A DNA stretch of 64,000 bases from Paracoccus saliphilus (GCA_003255745.1 KZ836061.1:305-64304); one strand, 5' to 3'. Positions 16,669 through 25,257 are shown, counted from the first letter of the stretch. Made by a program: numbers and translations. The notes: generated by a model not told the origin, from the sequence alone.

Positions 16669-17091
16669 ATGGCAACTCCCTCTCCGGCGCGGACGGCAGA
16701 TACTGAAAAGATTACCATCAACCTAGGTTTCGTTGACCTGGGCCGCATTGATCTGTTGGTGCGCGAAGGGTTCTATGCCAGCCGCAGCGACCTGATCCGG
16801 GCAGCGATCCGGGCGCAGCTGGATCGCCACGATAACGCGGTTGCCCCGACCATCATCCGCGACGATTTCGTGATGGGCCTGCGGGACGTTACCCTGACCG
16901 AGTTGCAGGGTTTAGCCGATGCTAACCATATGCTGGACCTGCGCGTGATTGGACTTGCCCGCTTTGCCAGCGACATTCCGGCCGAGCTTGTCTCGGCCAC
17001 CATCCGATCCATCGAGGTGCTGGGCACCATCCAGGCCAGTGCCGAGGTCCGCAAGGTCCTGGACGCCTGCCGTTACAGCAAAGGACGCTGA
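16669..17091 (+). CDS. CopG-like ribbon-helix-helix protein linked to PHB esterase
   Basis: Protein of 140 residues. Its first half contains a ribbon-helix-helix-like segment (ITINLGFVDLGRIDLLVR, then YASRSDLIRAAIRAQLD), typical of CopG/ParD DNA-binding proteins. The C-terminal half (DFVMGLRDVTLTELQG, DLRVIGLARFASDIP, then helices to the end) is not a toxin-antitoxin partner I recognise. AAGGAG at 16655-16660 sets ATG 16669. It ends 2 bases before the PHB-depolymerase-like gene, so the two are co-transcribed and it may regulate that esterase. No toxin gene is adjacent, arguing against a TA module. Confidence 0.75.
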   Translation: MATPSPARTADTEKITINLGFVDLGRIDLLVREGFYASRSDLIRAAIRAQLDRHDNAVAPTIIRDDFVMGLRDVTLTELQGLADANHMLDLRVIGLARFASDIPAELVSATIRSIEVLGTIQASAEVRKVLDACRYSKGR

Positions 17092-17093
17092 AC

Positions 17094-18164
17094 ATGACCA
17101 AACCGACAGAGCTGAACATGGCCGAGATCACCCGGCTGATGCGGGCGGGCCAGCTGTCCGAAGCCACGCAGATGATTCAGACGAGGCTGGGAGGAGCGCC
17201 GGTGGATCTGGCCTCGGCCGCGCCGCTGCGGGGGATGTCGGGCAAGGGCCTGCCGTCGGGCCTGGGCCTGCCCCTGGGCCTTGGCATGTCTCGCGATGCG
17301 GGCGAGCCGGCCGCTGCCGCTCTGGGCAGCTGGAGCTGGCGAGAGCATCAGGCAGCGGGTCAGTCGCGCCAGTACCGGCTGTACGTACCCGCCTCGCTGG
17401 TCGAGGGAGAGACACCGGCGGGCATCCTTCTGCTGCTGCACGGCTGCACCCAGGACCCCGACGACTTTGCCCGCGGCACCCGCATCCACGACGCAGCCGA
17501 GCGTCACCGCATGGTCATTATCGCGCCCGCCCAGCCCGCCCAGTCCAACATGAACCGCTGCTGGAACTGGTTCGAACCGCGCCATACGGCCGCCGAGGGC
17601 GGAGAGGCGGCCTTTCTGACCGACCTGACCCGTGCGATCGGCCATGAATTCGCCGTGCCGCCCGATCTGCGTTTTGCTGCGGGCCTGTCCGCAGGTGGTG
17701 CAATGGCCGTGATCCTGGGCGCGGTCTTCCCCGACGACTTTGGTGCCGTGGCCTGCCATTCCGGGCTGCCGAACGGCGCGGCGCGGGACATGGGTTCGGC
17801 CTTTGCCGCAATGTCGGGCGGAGGTTCGGACCGGGGCAAGGGGGCCGGCTGCAGGCTGTTCGTCCTGCACGGGGCGGCCGACCGCACGGTGTCCCCGCAA
17901 AACGCGCAGGCGGTCGTGGCGCAGGCGCTGCGTGCGCAGCCGGGGCTGACCCGCAGCGCCGCTGCCGCACGACTGGATGATCACAACGTTCAGGTCGCCC
18001 GTTTTCGGGACAAGAACGAGGTGCTGCGGATCGAAAGCTGGACGGTGGAGGGGCTGGGTCATGCCTGGTCGGGCGGTGCACCCCAAGGCAGCCATACGGC
18101 GGCCGGACCCTCGGCCACGACGGCCATGATGCGTTTTTTCCTGACGCCGGCACGAAAGCGTTAG
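17094..18164 (+). CDS. PHB-depolymerase-family esterase
   Basis: Esterase of 356 residues in the PHB depolymerase (LpqC/PhaZ-like) family. The core has LLLLHGCTQDPDDFARGTR (residues 112-130), nucleophile Ser199 in GLSAGGAMA, Asp in HGAADRTVSPQNA and His in EGLGHAWSGG. The first ~75 residues carry a helix and Gly/Leu-rich linker typical of the intracellular branch, with no clear signal peptide. It may release hydroxyalkanoate or cleave another polyester or feruloyl-type ester. It follows the CopG-like gene by 2 bases in one operon. Confidence 0.88.
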   Translation: MTKPTELNMAEITRLMRAGQLSEATQMIQTRLGGAPVDLASAAPLRGMSGKGLPSGLGLPLGLGMSRDAGEPAAAALGSWSWREHQAAGQSRQYRLYVPASLVEGETPAGILLLLHGCTQDPDDFARGTRIHDAAERHRMVIIAPAQPAQSNMNRCWNWFEPRHTAAEGGEAAFLTDLTRAIGHEFAVPPDLRFAAGLSAGGAMAVILGAVFPDDFGAVACHSGLPNGAARDMGSAFAAMSGGGSDRGKGAGCRLFVLHGAADRTVSPQNAQAVVAQALRAQPGLTRSAAAARLDDHNVQVARFRDKNEVLRIESWTVEGLGHAWSGGAPQGSHTAAGPSATTAMMRFFLTPARKR

Positions 18165-18327
18165 GCGCAAGAGCGTTAGGCGCAAGGGCCTGCAAATCTT
18201 GGCCTGACCGTCCTTCGGCCTTTCGGGCAGCGCCGCCCCGCATTCGCGCTATTGGTACTGTCCTTGGCACAAGAAGGTAAGAAACGCGGGATGCGTTCGC
18301 CGCACCCCGCATCTGCATGATCTTTGT

Positions 18328-18353
18328 CCTTGGGGCGCAAGAACGCCCCAGGG
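18328..18353 (-). terminator. stem-loop after low-complexity secreted protein gene
   Basis: TGGGGCG / CGCCCCA with a 6-base loop, extendable to about 10 pairs including one G-U, immediately after the stop codon of the minus-strand gene. No T-run. Confidence 0.45.
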
Positions 18354-18354
18354 A

Positions 18355-19236
18355 TCACATCGCTTCCAGCTCGTCCACGGCGGCTTGGCAGGCCTCTTCG
18401 TCGCCCGCGGCCAATGCCATGCGCGCCCGCTGGATCACCGCGTCGCGGTTCATGTCACCCGACCCCGTCGCGCTGTCGGCTGCACCTGCATCCGCCATGT
18501 CCACGGCCGGGTCCGTGGTGGCGTCAGCGGAACTTTCGGCAGCCATGCCTGTGGCGGACGGCGCACTATCGGTGGCGGCATCGGCAGACTGGGTCATCGT
18601 GCTGTCCATGCCGGCCTCGGTGCCGGCGGTGGCCATGTCGCTGCCGGTCGCCATGTCCGACGTGGCGCTGTCGGTCATCGTGCTGTCGGTGGAGGATGCT
18701 GCCATCCCGGTGTCAGTCGCCGTCGTATCGGTGCTGGTGTCGGACATGCCGGTGCCAGCGCCCATATCCGCGGTGCCGCCCGACATGGCGGTTCCGGCAG
18801 TTGTGTCGGAACCCGTGGAGGCGTCGGGGGCGCTGCCGGACCCGGTGAGGGCCTGGGCCTCGGCTGCGGCGGTTGGTTCGCCTTCCTGCTGCGCCTGCGC
18901 ATCCTGGGAGGACATTGCCTGCGAACTCTGGTCCTGGCCACCCGGCTCTTCCAGCGGAGCAAGAGAACCGTCCTTGGAGATGCCTTCGGCGTGGTCGCCG
19001 GACGCTTCAGCGCCGCCATGATCCGTGGTTCCGTGCGTCATGGCGGTGGTGTCACTGCCTGCCGTCGGCGCGTCCCCATGTTCGGACCCCTCCATCGCAG
19101 AGTCAGACATGCCGGTGGTGGCCGATCCTTCGGTCTCGCCCGTCAAGCGGGCCAAGTCTGCGGCGCAATCGGCCTGCGCGGAAACGGCCGCGAACGCAAA
19201 GGCACAGCTGGCCATTAATGTGGTGTAGAGCTTCAT
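18355..19236 (-). CDS. secreted acidic low-complexity protein, function unknown
   Basis: Protein of 293 residues with a signal peptide ending at SAQA and a long disordered region made mostly of Ser, Thr, Ala, Asp, Gly and Met in loose GSDTT/ATDSTM repeats. Only the ends look ordered: DCAADLARLTGETEG after the signal and a C-terminal helix with a conserved-looking Cys (AGDEEACQAAVDELEAM). The two Cys might pair in the periplasm. GGAGG lies 5 bases before ATG 19236. A GGAAC-N16-GGTT site sits upstream, suggesting general-stress control. I do not recognise a family; an extracellular or periplasmic entropic spacer is one possibility. Confidence 0.75.
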   Translation of the reverse strand: MKLYTTLMASCAFAFAAVSAQADCAADLARLTGETEGSATTGMSDSAMEGSEHGDAPTAGSDTTAMTHGTTDHGGAEASGDHAEGISKDGSLAPLEEPGGQDQSSQAMSSQDAQAQQEGEPTAAAEAQALTGSGSAPDASTGSDTTAGTAMSGGTADMGAGTGMSDTSTDTTATDTGMAASSTDSTMTDSATSDMATGSDMATAGTEAGMDSTMTQSADAATDSAPSATGMAAESSADATTDPAVDMADAGAADSATGSGDMNRDAVIQRARMALAAGDEEACQAAVDELEAM

Positions 19237-19277
19237 CTTGTCCTCCAAGCCTGCCCCTCCTCTTGGGGCCAGCCAGC

Positions 19278-19302
19278 AACCTTCGCATTATGTGAATGTT
19301 CC
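19278..19302 (-). promoter_or_regulatory. EcfG-type stress promoter candidate (low-complexity protein)
   Basis: On the minus strand GGAAC (19302-19298), 16 bases, GGTT (19281-19278), about 42 bases before the start codon at 19236. It matches the alphaproteobacterial general-stress consensus with one change. Confidence 0.5.
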
Positions 19303-19394
19303 AGCCCGCTTTCAGAATGCGGCAATATCCGCCCATTCCGGCGTCAAAGGGCGCCAAGCCGCCAGGCCCGTTCGCACAGAAGGAGGGATACGCA

Positions 19395-19419
19395 GGAACA
19401 TTCCCGCGATTTACCAGTT
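19395..19419 (+). promoter_or_regulatory. EcfG-type stress promoter candidate (envelope operon)
   Basis: GGAAC (19395-19399), 16 bases, AGTT (19416-19419), about 77 bases before ATG 19496. It diverges in the first base of the -10 element, so it is weaker than the site at 35104-35128. Confidence 0.4.
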
Positions 19420-19495
19420 GTAAAGGCCACCACGGACCGGCTGCACCCTGCCGCCGGCCCTTTATTGGAACGCGACCTTAATTGGGAGGCCTCAT

Positions 19496-20305
19496 ATGAG
19501 TACCGATCACCCCGCCGGGACCAGTTCCTCGACCCTCGGAAACCTGCAAGAGCAGGCAGGCGAGAAAGTCAGCCAGCTGACCGAGGGAGTCAAGGACGGC
19601 GTCATGCGCAGCGAAAAAAGCTTTCGTGGCAACCTGTCGAAGCAGGCCGATGACTTTGCCAAGGCACTGCGTTCGGCCAAGTCCGAAGTCGATCCCGATT
19701 CGTCCGTCGCCAGCGCGTTTGATTATGCGGCCGACAGCGTCGGCGGCATCGCCCAAAGCCTCAAGTCAACGGATGTGACCGAAATGATTGACAGCGTCCG
19801 CACCTTTGCCCGTACCCGCCCTGGCGCCTTCCTGGGCATCGCAGGTCTGGCCGGTTTCGCCTTCACCCGGTTCCTGCTGGCCAGCGAACCCGCCCGCAAC
19901 AGCTATGGCAGCCGTTCGCGCGGAATGTCGGGCAGCAGCGGCAGCTATGGTTCGGGCGGATACTCAGGCGCGCGGACCGGCGGCACCACCGGATCTGCGG
20001 GCGCAGCCTCGGGTTCGATGCGTGGCGGCAGCACCGGGATGGGCGCTGGCAGCGGCGCGACCGGCAGCACCTATGGCGTCGGCGGCACCGGCAGTTCGAC
20101 CTCCTCCGGTTCGGATATCAGCCGTTCCAGCCCGGCAGGATACGGGTCCAGCGGTTCAGGCGCAGGCACCTCTGCCGGTGGTACTTCTTCCTCGCCTGTC
20201 ACCAACCCCGGGTCCACCGGAACAGGCAGCAGCGCCGGCGGCCGCGACACGCTGACGTCGGCTCAAGGAACCCGCAAGCCGGGAGAAGGAGGCCGCAATG
20301 TCTGA
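19496..20305 (+). CDS. Gly/Ser-rich membrane-associated protein
   Basis: Protein of 269 residues. The first ~85 residues are amphipathic helices with repeated Lys/Glu (LQEQAGEKVSQLTEGVKDGV), resembling YtxH/apolipophorin-like stress proteins. A hydrophobic segment near 102-122 (PGAFLGIAGLAGFAFTRFLL) is followed by about 140 residues of GSSGSGG-type low complexity. The 3' end overlaps the next gene by 8 bases. With the holin-X-like and DUF3618 proteins it forms a conserved type of alphaproteobacterial envelope/stress operon. The precise role is unknown. Confidence 0.78.
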   Translation: MSTDHPAGTSSSTLGNLQEQAGEKVSQLTEGVKDGVMRSEKSFRGNLSKQADDFAKALRSAKSEVDPDSSVASAFDYAADSVGGIAQSLKSTDVTEMIDSVRTFARTRPGAFLGIAGLAGFAFTRFLLASEPARNSYGSRSRGMSGSSGSYGSGGYSGARTGGTTGSAGAASGSMRGGSTGMGAGSGATGSTYGVGGTGSSTSSGSDISRSSPAGYGSSGSGAGTSAGGTSSSPVTNPGSTGTGSSAGGRDTLTSAQGTRKPGEGGRNV

Positions 20306-20699
20306 TCCGGTTCGCACGCAGAACCCGGCCTCGCTTGCATCAGAAGCCATCCGGCTGTCCGGCGACCTTGTCCGCAAGGAGATTGCGCTTGCAAAGGCCG
20401 AGGTCAGCCAGAACCTCAGCCATGCGGGCATGGCGATTGGCTTCATCGCCGTCGCAGGCGTCATTGGTCTGGTGACGCTGAACGTCCTGGTCGCCGCACT
20501 GGTGGCCGCGCTTGCCGAGACAGAACTTGGCCCGATCTGGAGCGCAGTGATCGTGGGCGTGGTGCTGGCGATCCTGGCCTATGCCCTGCTGCGCAAGGGA
20601 ATGAACGACCTGAAACTTTCGTCGCTGATGCCGTCGCGCACGGTGCAGAACGTCCAGCGTGACGCGCAGGCCGTCAAGGAGGCTTATCATGACAACTGA
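20298..20699 (+). CDS. holin-X/superfamily III-like membrane protein
   Basis: Membrane protein of 133 residues. An N-terminal amphipathic helix (LASEAIRLSGDLVRKEIALA) precedes two hydrophobic helices (about 47-72 and 80-100), the pattern of the putative Actinobacterial Holin-X family. Despite the name there is no lysis module nearby; it is paired with a DUF3618 gene, as commonly seen. GAAGGAGG precedes ATG 20298, which overlaps the previous gene. It probably helps shape or stabilise the envelope under stress; that is inference. Confidence 0.82.
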   Translation: MSDPVRTQNPASLASEAIRLSGDLVRKEIALAKAEVSQNLSHAGMAIGFIAVAGVIGLVTLNVLVAALVAALAETELGPIWSAVIVGVVLAILAYALLRKGMNDLKLSSLMPSRTVQNVQRDAQAVKEAYHDN

Positions 20700-21816
20700 G
20701 TCGGACAATCCCGAGCAGCTTGAGCGAGAGATCGAGGCGGATCGCGATGCGTTGCGCCAGACGCTGGACAGCCTTCAGGACGAATTTTCGCTTGACGGCC
20801 TGTCGCGGCGTCTGTCCTCGACCATGCGCGAGCATGGATCCGAATGGGTTGGCTCAGCCAGCGATGCGGCGCGGGCCAATCCCGTGGCGCTGGCGCTGAC
20901 AGGTGTGGGCTTGGCGTGGCTTATTTTTGGCCGCGGTTATGATCCCACGCACACCGCCCAGCATTACTATGCCCGGCGCAGTTCGCACGACGACCATCGC
21001 CGTTCCTATCCCGATCACGATGACGATCACGAACCCCATGCAGAGCGCACGACGACGCGCGTCACCACCTATCCGCCGACCCCGGCCACGCGTACGCGGC
21101 CCGCGTCCTGGACCGGGTATGGCGAGACGCGCGATGCAGGCAGCAGCAGCCTGCACTCTGGCAGCCAGAAGGATGAAAGCAGCATGACCGACAATATGAA
21201 GGACCGCGCCCGCCACCTGCGTGAACGCCTGAGCGAAGGCACCGAAGGCTTCAGCGACGAGGCACGCCGCCGCGTTGAGGGGGCCCGCCGCAGGGCACTG
21301 GAGGCCAGCGACTCCGCCAGCCGCCGGTTCGATCAAAGCTCGCGCGCCGTATCCGAGGGCTATGATGCGCAACCGCTGCTGTTCGGTGCTGCCAGCTTCC
21401 TTCTGGGTGCTGGCCTGGCGGCCCTGCTGCCGCGCACCGAGCGCGAGAACGAGATGATGGGCAGCTACAGCGACCAGCTGTTCCACGAGGCCGAGGCCAT
21501 CTTCGAAGAAGAAAAGGCGCGGGTTCAGGCTGCGGTTTCCGCCGGCGTGGACGAGGCGAAGGCTTCGGTGTCGAATGTCACCAATGCGGCCGAAAAAGAA
21601 CTGTCCAAGGACCGTCACGACAGCGGTGCTACCTCGGACAGCAGCAAGGCCAGCAGCACCGGTTCCTCTTCGGGAAGCGGTTCGACCACAGGCGCGACGG
21701 GATCGTCTTCCCGCAGCAGTTCCGTTTCCGGGGGCACCGGCACCAGCTCCGGTACGGGCAGCAGCTCGGGTTCGGGCAGCACCGGGTCCACGTCTGGCAG
21801 CGGCACCCGCGTCTGA
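20689..21816 (+). CDS. DUF3618 family membrane protein
   Basis: Protein of 375 residues. The N-terminal DUF3618 signature (LEREIEADRDALRQTLDSL) is followed by a hydrophobic helix (ALALTGVGLAWLIFG, ~65-80), a His/Asp-rich stretch, a long charged coiled-coil-like region (~175-230), a second hydrophobic helix (LLFGAASFLLGAGLAALL) and a Ser/Gly/Thr-rich tail of about 65 residues. AAGGAGG precedes ATG 20689, within the end of the holin-like gene. The tail composition matches the first gene of the operon, so both may reach the same compartment. Function unknown. Confidence 0.82.
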   Translation: MTTESDNPEQLEREIEADRDALRQTLDSLQDEFSLDGLSRRLSSTMREHGSEWVGSASDAARANPVALALTGVGLAWLIFGRGYDPTHTAQHYYARRSSHDDHRRSYPDHDDDHEPHAERTTTRVTTYPPTPATRTRPASWTGYGETRDAGSSSLHSGSQKDESSMTDNMKDRARHLRERLSEGTEGFSDEARRRVEGARRRALEASDSASRRFDQSSRAVSEGYDAQPLLFGAASFLLGAGLAALLPRTERENEMMGSYSDQLFHEAEAIFEEEKARVQAAVSAGVDEAKASVSNVTNAAEKELSKDRHDSGATSDSSKASSTGSSSGSGSTTGATGSSSRSSSVSGGTGTSSGTGSSSGSGSTGSTSGSGTRV

Positions 21817-21848
21817 TCAGCGCGAAGAAGCAAGGACGCCGCATCGCA

Positions 21849-21903
21849 GCGGCGGCCTTGGGACCATCGGCGGCAGCCTCTTCGGGGCGGGCCGCCGCTT
21901 TTC
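21849..21903 (+). terminator. intrinsic terminator after the DUF3618 gene
   Basis: GCGGCGGCC (21849-21857) pairs with GGCCGCCGC (21890-21898), followed directly by TTTTC. The 32-base loop may fold internally. It lies just before the ribosome site of the yihY-like gene, so that gene may have partly independent expression. Confidence 0.5.
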
Positions 21904-21921
21904 TCACAGGAGACACAAGAC

Positions 21922-23046
21922 GTGCCACAGGGCAATTCCCCGGCTGCCAAGGGCGCCAATGCATCTGCACCTTCCCGCATTTCGGCCAGCGGCTGGAAAG
22001 AGATCCTGTTGCGGGTCAAGACAGAGATCTCGCGCGACCACATCTCGGTGGTGGCCGCTGGGGTGGCCTTTTACGCCTTGCTGTCGATATTTCCCGCAAT
22101 CGCCGCGTTGATCTCGATTGCGGGACTTATCCTCGATCCGGCCGAGATCGCTGCGCAGCTTGAAACCGTCGTGGCGATGTTGCCGGAAAGTGCGGCTGGC
22201 ATCCTTCAGGACCAAGTGACCAAAGTTGCCGGCGATAATGGTTCTGGGACAGGCATCGTGGCGCTCTTCGGGATAGCCATCGCCCTTTACGGAGCGATGA
22301 AAGGTGTGATGACCCTGATGGAGGGGCTGAACATCGCCTATGACGAAGAGGAGGATCGCGGCACGATCAAGTTTTACCTGACCGCGCTGGCGATCACGCT
22401 ATGCATGATCCTGGGTCTGATCGCCGGATTGGCGCTTGTCATCGTGCTGCCGTCGCTGGTGGCCCTGGGACATCTTCCCCCTGCGCTGGAAACTGCGGTC
22501 AACTGGTTGAAATGGCCCGTGATGGCAATTCTGGCGATGCTGGGCCTTGCGGCGATCTATCGCTTTGCCCCGTCGCGCGCCGACCCGAAATGGCGTTGGG
22601 TCAGCGTTGGTGCCGTGGTCGCGACGCTCCTGTGGATATTGGGCACGGTGGCCTTCTCGATCTATGTGCGTAATTTTGGCAGCTATACCGAAACCTATGG
22701 CGCCTTGGGCGGTGTGATCATTCTGCTGACATGGATGTGGCTTTCGGCCTTTGTCATCCTTGGCGGGGCTGAACTGAACGCCGAAACCGAGCAGCAAACT
22801 GCGCGCGACACCACGACGGGCACGCCCGTGCCTATGGGGCAGCGCAACGCGGTCAAGGCGGACACTCCCCCAGACAGATCTTCTCCAGGCCGCGGACGGA
22901 ACGGTCTGCGCGGGGGCAAGAAGGACGAGGGCCCCGAGCCGCAGGTGCAGGTGCAGGAGACGTCGTCCCCCGGAAGCGATCTGTCACTGGCCATGCTGCT
23001 GATGGGCCGCGCGATCTGGAAGCTGGCCAAGCCTCAGCGCCGCTGA
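21922..23046 (+). CDS. YihY/BrkB-family inner-membrane protein
   Basis: Polytopic membrane protein of 374 residues with six main hydrophobic segments. The family motif DHISVVAAGVAFYALLSIFP is at the N-terminus and GVIILLTWMWLSAFVILGGA with ELNAE ends the membrane core. About 85 charged, disordered residues follow, ending in a short hydrophobic stretch. The start is GTG 21922, with AGGAG 9 bases upstream; the next in-frame ATG is too far in. YihY members are often called BrkB-like but are not ribonucleases; lipid or exopolymer transport has been proposed. It lies downstream of the stress/envelope operon. Confidence 0.88.
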   Translation: MPQGNSPAAKGANASAPSRISASGWKEILLRVKTEISRDHISVVAAGVAFYALLSIFPAIAALISIAGLILDPAEIAAQLETVVAMLPESAAGILQDQVTKVAGDNGSGTGIVALFGIAIALYGAMKGVMTLMEGLNIAYDEEEDRGTIKFYLTALAITLCMILGLIAGLALVIVLPSLVALGHLPPALETAVNWLKWPVMAILAMLGLAAIYRFAPSRADPKWRWVSVGAVVATLLWILGTVAFSIYVRNFGSYTETYGALGGVIILLTWMWLSAFVILGGAELNAETEQQTARDTTTGTPVPMGQRNAVKADTPPDRSSPGRGRNGLRGGKKDEGPEPQVQVQETSSPGSDLSLAMLLMGRAIWKLAKPQRR

Positions 23047-23103
23047 GACGATAAGGCCGGCGGCGATCCTTGCGCATTCTCTTGTACCGTGAGGGGGGTC
23101 AAG

Positions 23104-23124
23104 GCAGGGTCCTTTGGGCCCTGC
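23104..23124. terminator. hairpin between convergent genes
   Basis: GCAGGGTCC-TTT-GGGCCCTGC, 9 pairs with one G-U, between the 3' ends of the yihY-like gene and the GH13 gene. It could serve both strands but lacks T-runs. Confidence 0.45.
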
Positions 23125-23129
23125 GCACG

Positions 23130-24797
23130 TCAAATACAGGAAGCGGCCGTGTCGGCGCGCACCCAAAGCGCGCCATAGGCCGGCAGGTCCAGCGCCAGGC
23201 TTCCGTTTTTTTGCAATTCCACCTCGCCCTTACCCAGCAAGTGCCGCAGCCCCTGCCACTGTGCTGTTCCGTCAAATGCACATGATGTCTTAATGGGGCT
23301 GTCGGCCAAGTTGTGCAGCAGCAGCACCACGCGGTCGGCCCAGTCATAGCGCAGACCAAAGATCGACGGCTCGGGGAAGGGGATGAACTGCCAGTTACCG
23401 AAGGCGATTTCGGGGGTTTCACGCCGGCGCCGGATCAAGCGTTCGCTCCAGTTCAGCATCGAATCCGGGTCCTGCTCCTGTTGTGCGACATTCACCGTGG
23501 CCGGTCCCCATTGCTTGCCCTGCACGACCGGCCTGCGCAGGTCATGCGGTGCCGCGGTCGAAAAGCCGCCGTTTTCCTTATCCGACCACTGCATCGGTGC
23601 CCGCACGCTCATGCGGCCGGGGATATCCAGGTTCTCGGCCATTCCGATCTCTTCGCCATAGAACAGCACCGGCGCCCCCGGCAGCGAAAAGACGAGGCTG
23701 TAGAGCATCCGGATGCGGTCCTGGTTTCCCTTCATCATCGTCGGAACCCGCCGGCGCAGGCCGCGGCCGAACAGCTGCATGTCCTTCTTGGGACCAAAGG
23801 CCTTGAAGACCTCCTGACGCTCGGCCTCGGTCAGCTTGTCCAGCGACCATTCATCGTGATTGCGTGCGAAATGCGCCCAGGCATCGTCGGGGTGAAGAGT
23901 GGGCATCGCCCGCAGGGAATGCACCAGCGGACCGGCATCCTCACGTACCACGGACAGGGCAAGTGATTGGTTCAGGTTGAAGTCGAGGCACATGTTCAGC
24001 TCGCCCCCGCCGTCATTGCCGTAAAAGCGGCGGACATCCTCGTATTCCAGATTCACCTCGCCCAGCAGGATTGCATCCCCGCGCCGCCGCCCGATGAAGG
24101 ACCGCAGGTCACGCAGCCAGTTGTGCGGATCCAGAGCCATAGGCGCCGCGATCCCGTCCGTCTCCAGCAGGAAGGGCACCGCATCGACCCGAAAGCCCGA
24201 CAGCCCGATCTCCAGCCAGAAACCCACGATCTTGCGGATTTCGTCGCGGACCAAGGGGTTGCTGATGTTCAGGTCAGGCTGATGCTTGTAGAACCGGTGA
24301 AGGTAAAACTGCCCCGTCGGCTCGTGCCATTCCCAGTTGCTGTTCTCGGCATCGGGAAAGACCAGCCCCTCGGGTCCTTGTTCCGGGATCTGGTCGCGCC
24401 ACACATACCAGTCACGATGGGGGGATTCCCGGCTTTCGCAGGCGGACTTGAACCAGGGGTGCTGGTCCGAAGTGTGGTTGACGACCAGGTCCGCAATCAC
24501 CCGGATGCCACGGTCCCTGGCCGTGCGCACGAATTCAACGAAATCGCCCATGCTGCCAAGCACAGGATCGATGCTGTAGTAATCCATGATGTCATAACCA
24601 TCATCCCGATTGGGCGAAGGATAGAACGGCATCAGCCAGACGCAGGTCACACCCAGGCCGGCCAGATGGTCGATCCGGTGGGCAAGGCCGTCGAAATCCC
24701 CGATGCCGTCACCGTTGCTGTCTTGGAACGTTTCAACATCCAGGCAATAGAAGATCGCGTTCTTCCACCAAACGTCGCTGGTGCGGCTCATGTCCAT
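23130..24797 (-). CDS. GH13 alpha-amylase-family enzyme (trehalose-synthase-like)
   Basis: Alpha-glucan-active enzyme of 555 residues with a (beta/alpha)8 barrel. Region I is DLVVNHTSDQHPWF; the nucleophile is Asp205 (GFRVDAVP), the acid/base Glu247 (LLGEVNLEYEDV) and the third acid Asp315 (FARNHDEWSLDKLT). The NHDEWSLDKLT block and FYGEEIGMAENL resemble trehalose synthase (maltose to trehalose) and related glucosyltransferases, so isomerase or transferase activity is as likely as hydrolysis. No signal peptide is present. ATG 24797 has AGGAG at 7-base spacing; the frame extends 66 codons upstream without homology. Trehalose synthesis would fit the nearby stress genes. Confidence 0.88.
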   Translation of the reverse strand: MDMSRTSDVWWKNAIFYCLDVETFQDSNGDGIGDFDGLAHRIDHLAGLGVTCVWLMPFYPSPNRDDGYDIMDYYSIDPVLGSMGDFVEFVRTARDRGIRVIADLVVNHTSDQHPWFKSACESRESPHRDWYVWRDQIPEQGPEGLVFPDAENSNWEWHEPTGQFYLHRFYKHQPDLNISNPLVRDEIRKIVGFWLEIGLSGFRVDAVPFLLETDGIAAPMALDPHNWLRDLRSFIGRRRGDAILLGEVNLEYEDVRRFYGNDGGGELNMCLDFNLNQSLALSVVREDAGPLVHSLRAMPTLHPDDAWAHFARNHDEWSLDKLTEAERQEVFKAFGPKKDMQLFGRGLRRRVPTMMKGNQDRIRMLYSLVFSLPGAPVLFYGEEIGMAENLDIPGRMSVRAPMQWSDKENGGFSTAAPHDLRRPVVQGKQWGPATVNVAQQEQDPDSMLNWSERLIRRRRETPEIAFGNWQFIPFPEPSIFGLRYDWADRVVLLLHNLADSPIKTSCAFDGTAQWQGLRHLLGKGEVELQKNGSLALDLPAYGALWVRADTAASCI

Positions 24798-25234
24798 CCT
24801 GTCACTCCTGAAGAAAGGGCGGGCAGGGGATGCGCGCCGAAGGGGTCGATGATGTCGCGCGGATCGGAGACCCATGTATTGGTACGCCGATCCATGCATG
24901 AAAGACGTGATATCCGACAGGGCGCGTGGGGTGTGCGTGCTGCCAGATGCAACGCGCAGCGGCGCCGCAGGGTTGCAGCGTGCCGCATCGTCCAAAGAGA
25001 GACATCCCGCGCTGTCAGGATCGTTAAAATGACCTTGGACATGGCCCCGCCGCTGTACCTGACCCGTCGTGAACTCGCGGAAACATGGCGCGCTTTTATG
25101 CTATCAAGGTTGCCTTGCACCTTCTGGGCGGGGCCATTTGCGGCGTCAATGATATGCCGCCCCGTCCGAAGCCGCGGGGGTGCACGGCAAATAGCTGCAC
25201 CGCAAGCGGGTGGCGCGGGAATTACCCGTATGCC
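24798..25234. other. spacer with no recognised gene
   Basis: About 440 bp between the start of the GH13 gene and the 3' end of the ackA-pduL fusion. It should hold the GH13 promoter. I see no family-like peptide and no perfect palindrome of useful length. Confidence 0.4.
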
Positions 25235-25235
25235 T

Positions 25236-25257
25236 GACCGGCGGACCTCAGCCGGTC
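25236..25257 (-). terminator. weak hairpin around the stop of the AckA-PduL gene
   Basis: GACCGGC / GCCGGTC with an 8-base loop that includes the stop codon of the minus-strand gene. No T-run, so this is only a weak terminator candidate. Confidence 0.3.

Noticed and set aside
16669-17091. Toxin-antitoxin antitoxin (ParD/CopG)
   Set aside because: No ParE/RelE-like toxin follows; the coupled gene is an esterase and the protein is longer than usual antitoxins.
19467-19471. Additional GGAAC stress -35 element nearer to the Gly/Ser-rich gene
   Set aside because: No GTT lies 16-17 bases downstream; the site at 19395 fits better.
20298-20699. Prophage lysis module suggested by the holin-like protein
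   Set aside because: No endolysin, spanin, capsid or integrase is nearby; this family is chromosomal and goes with DUF3618 proteins.
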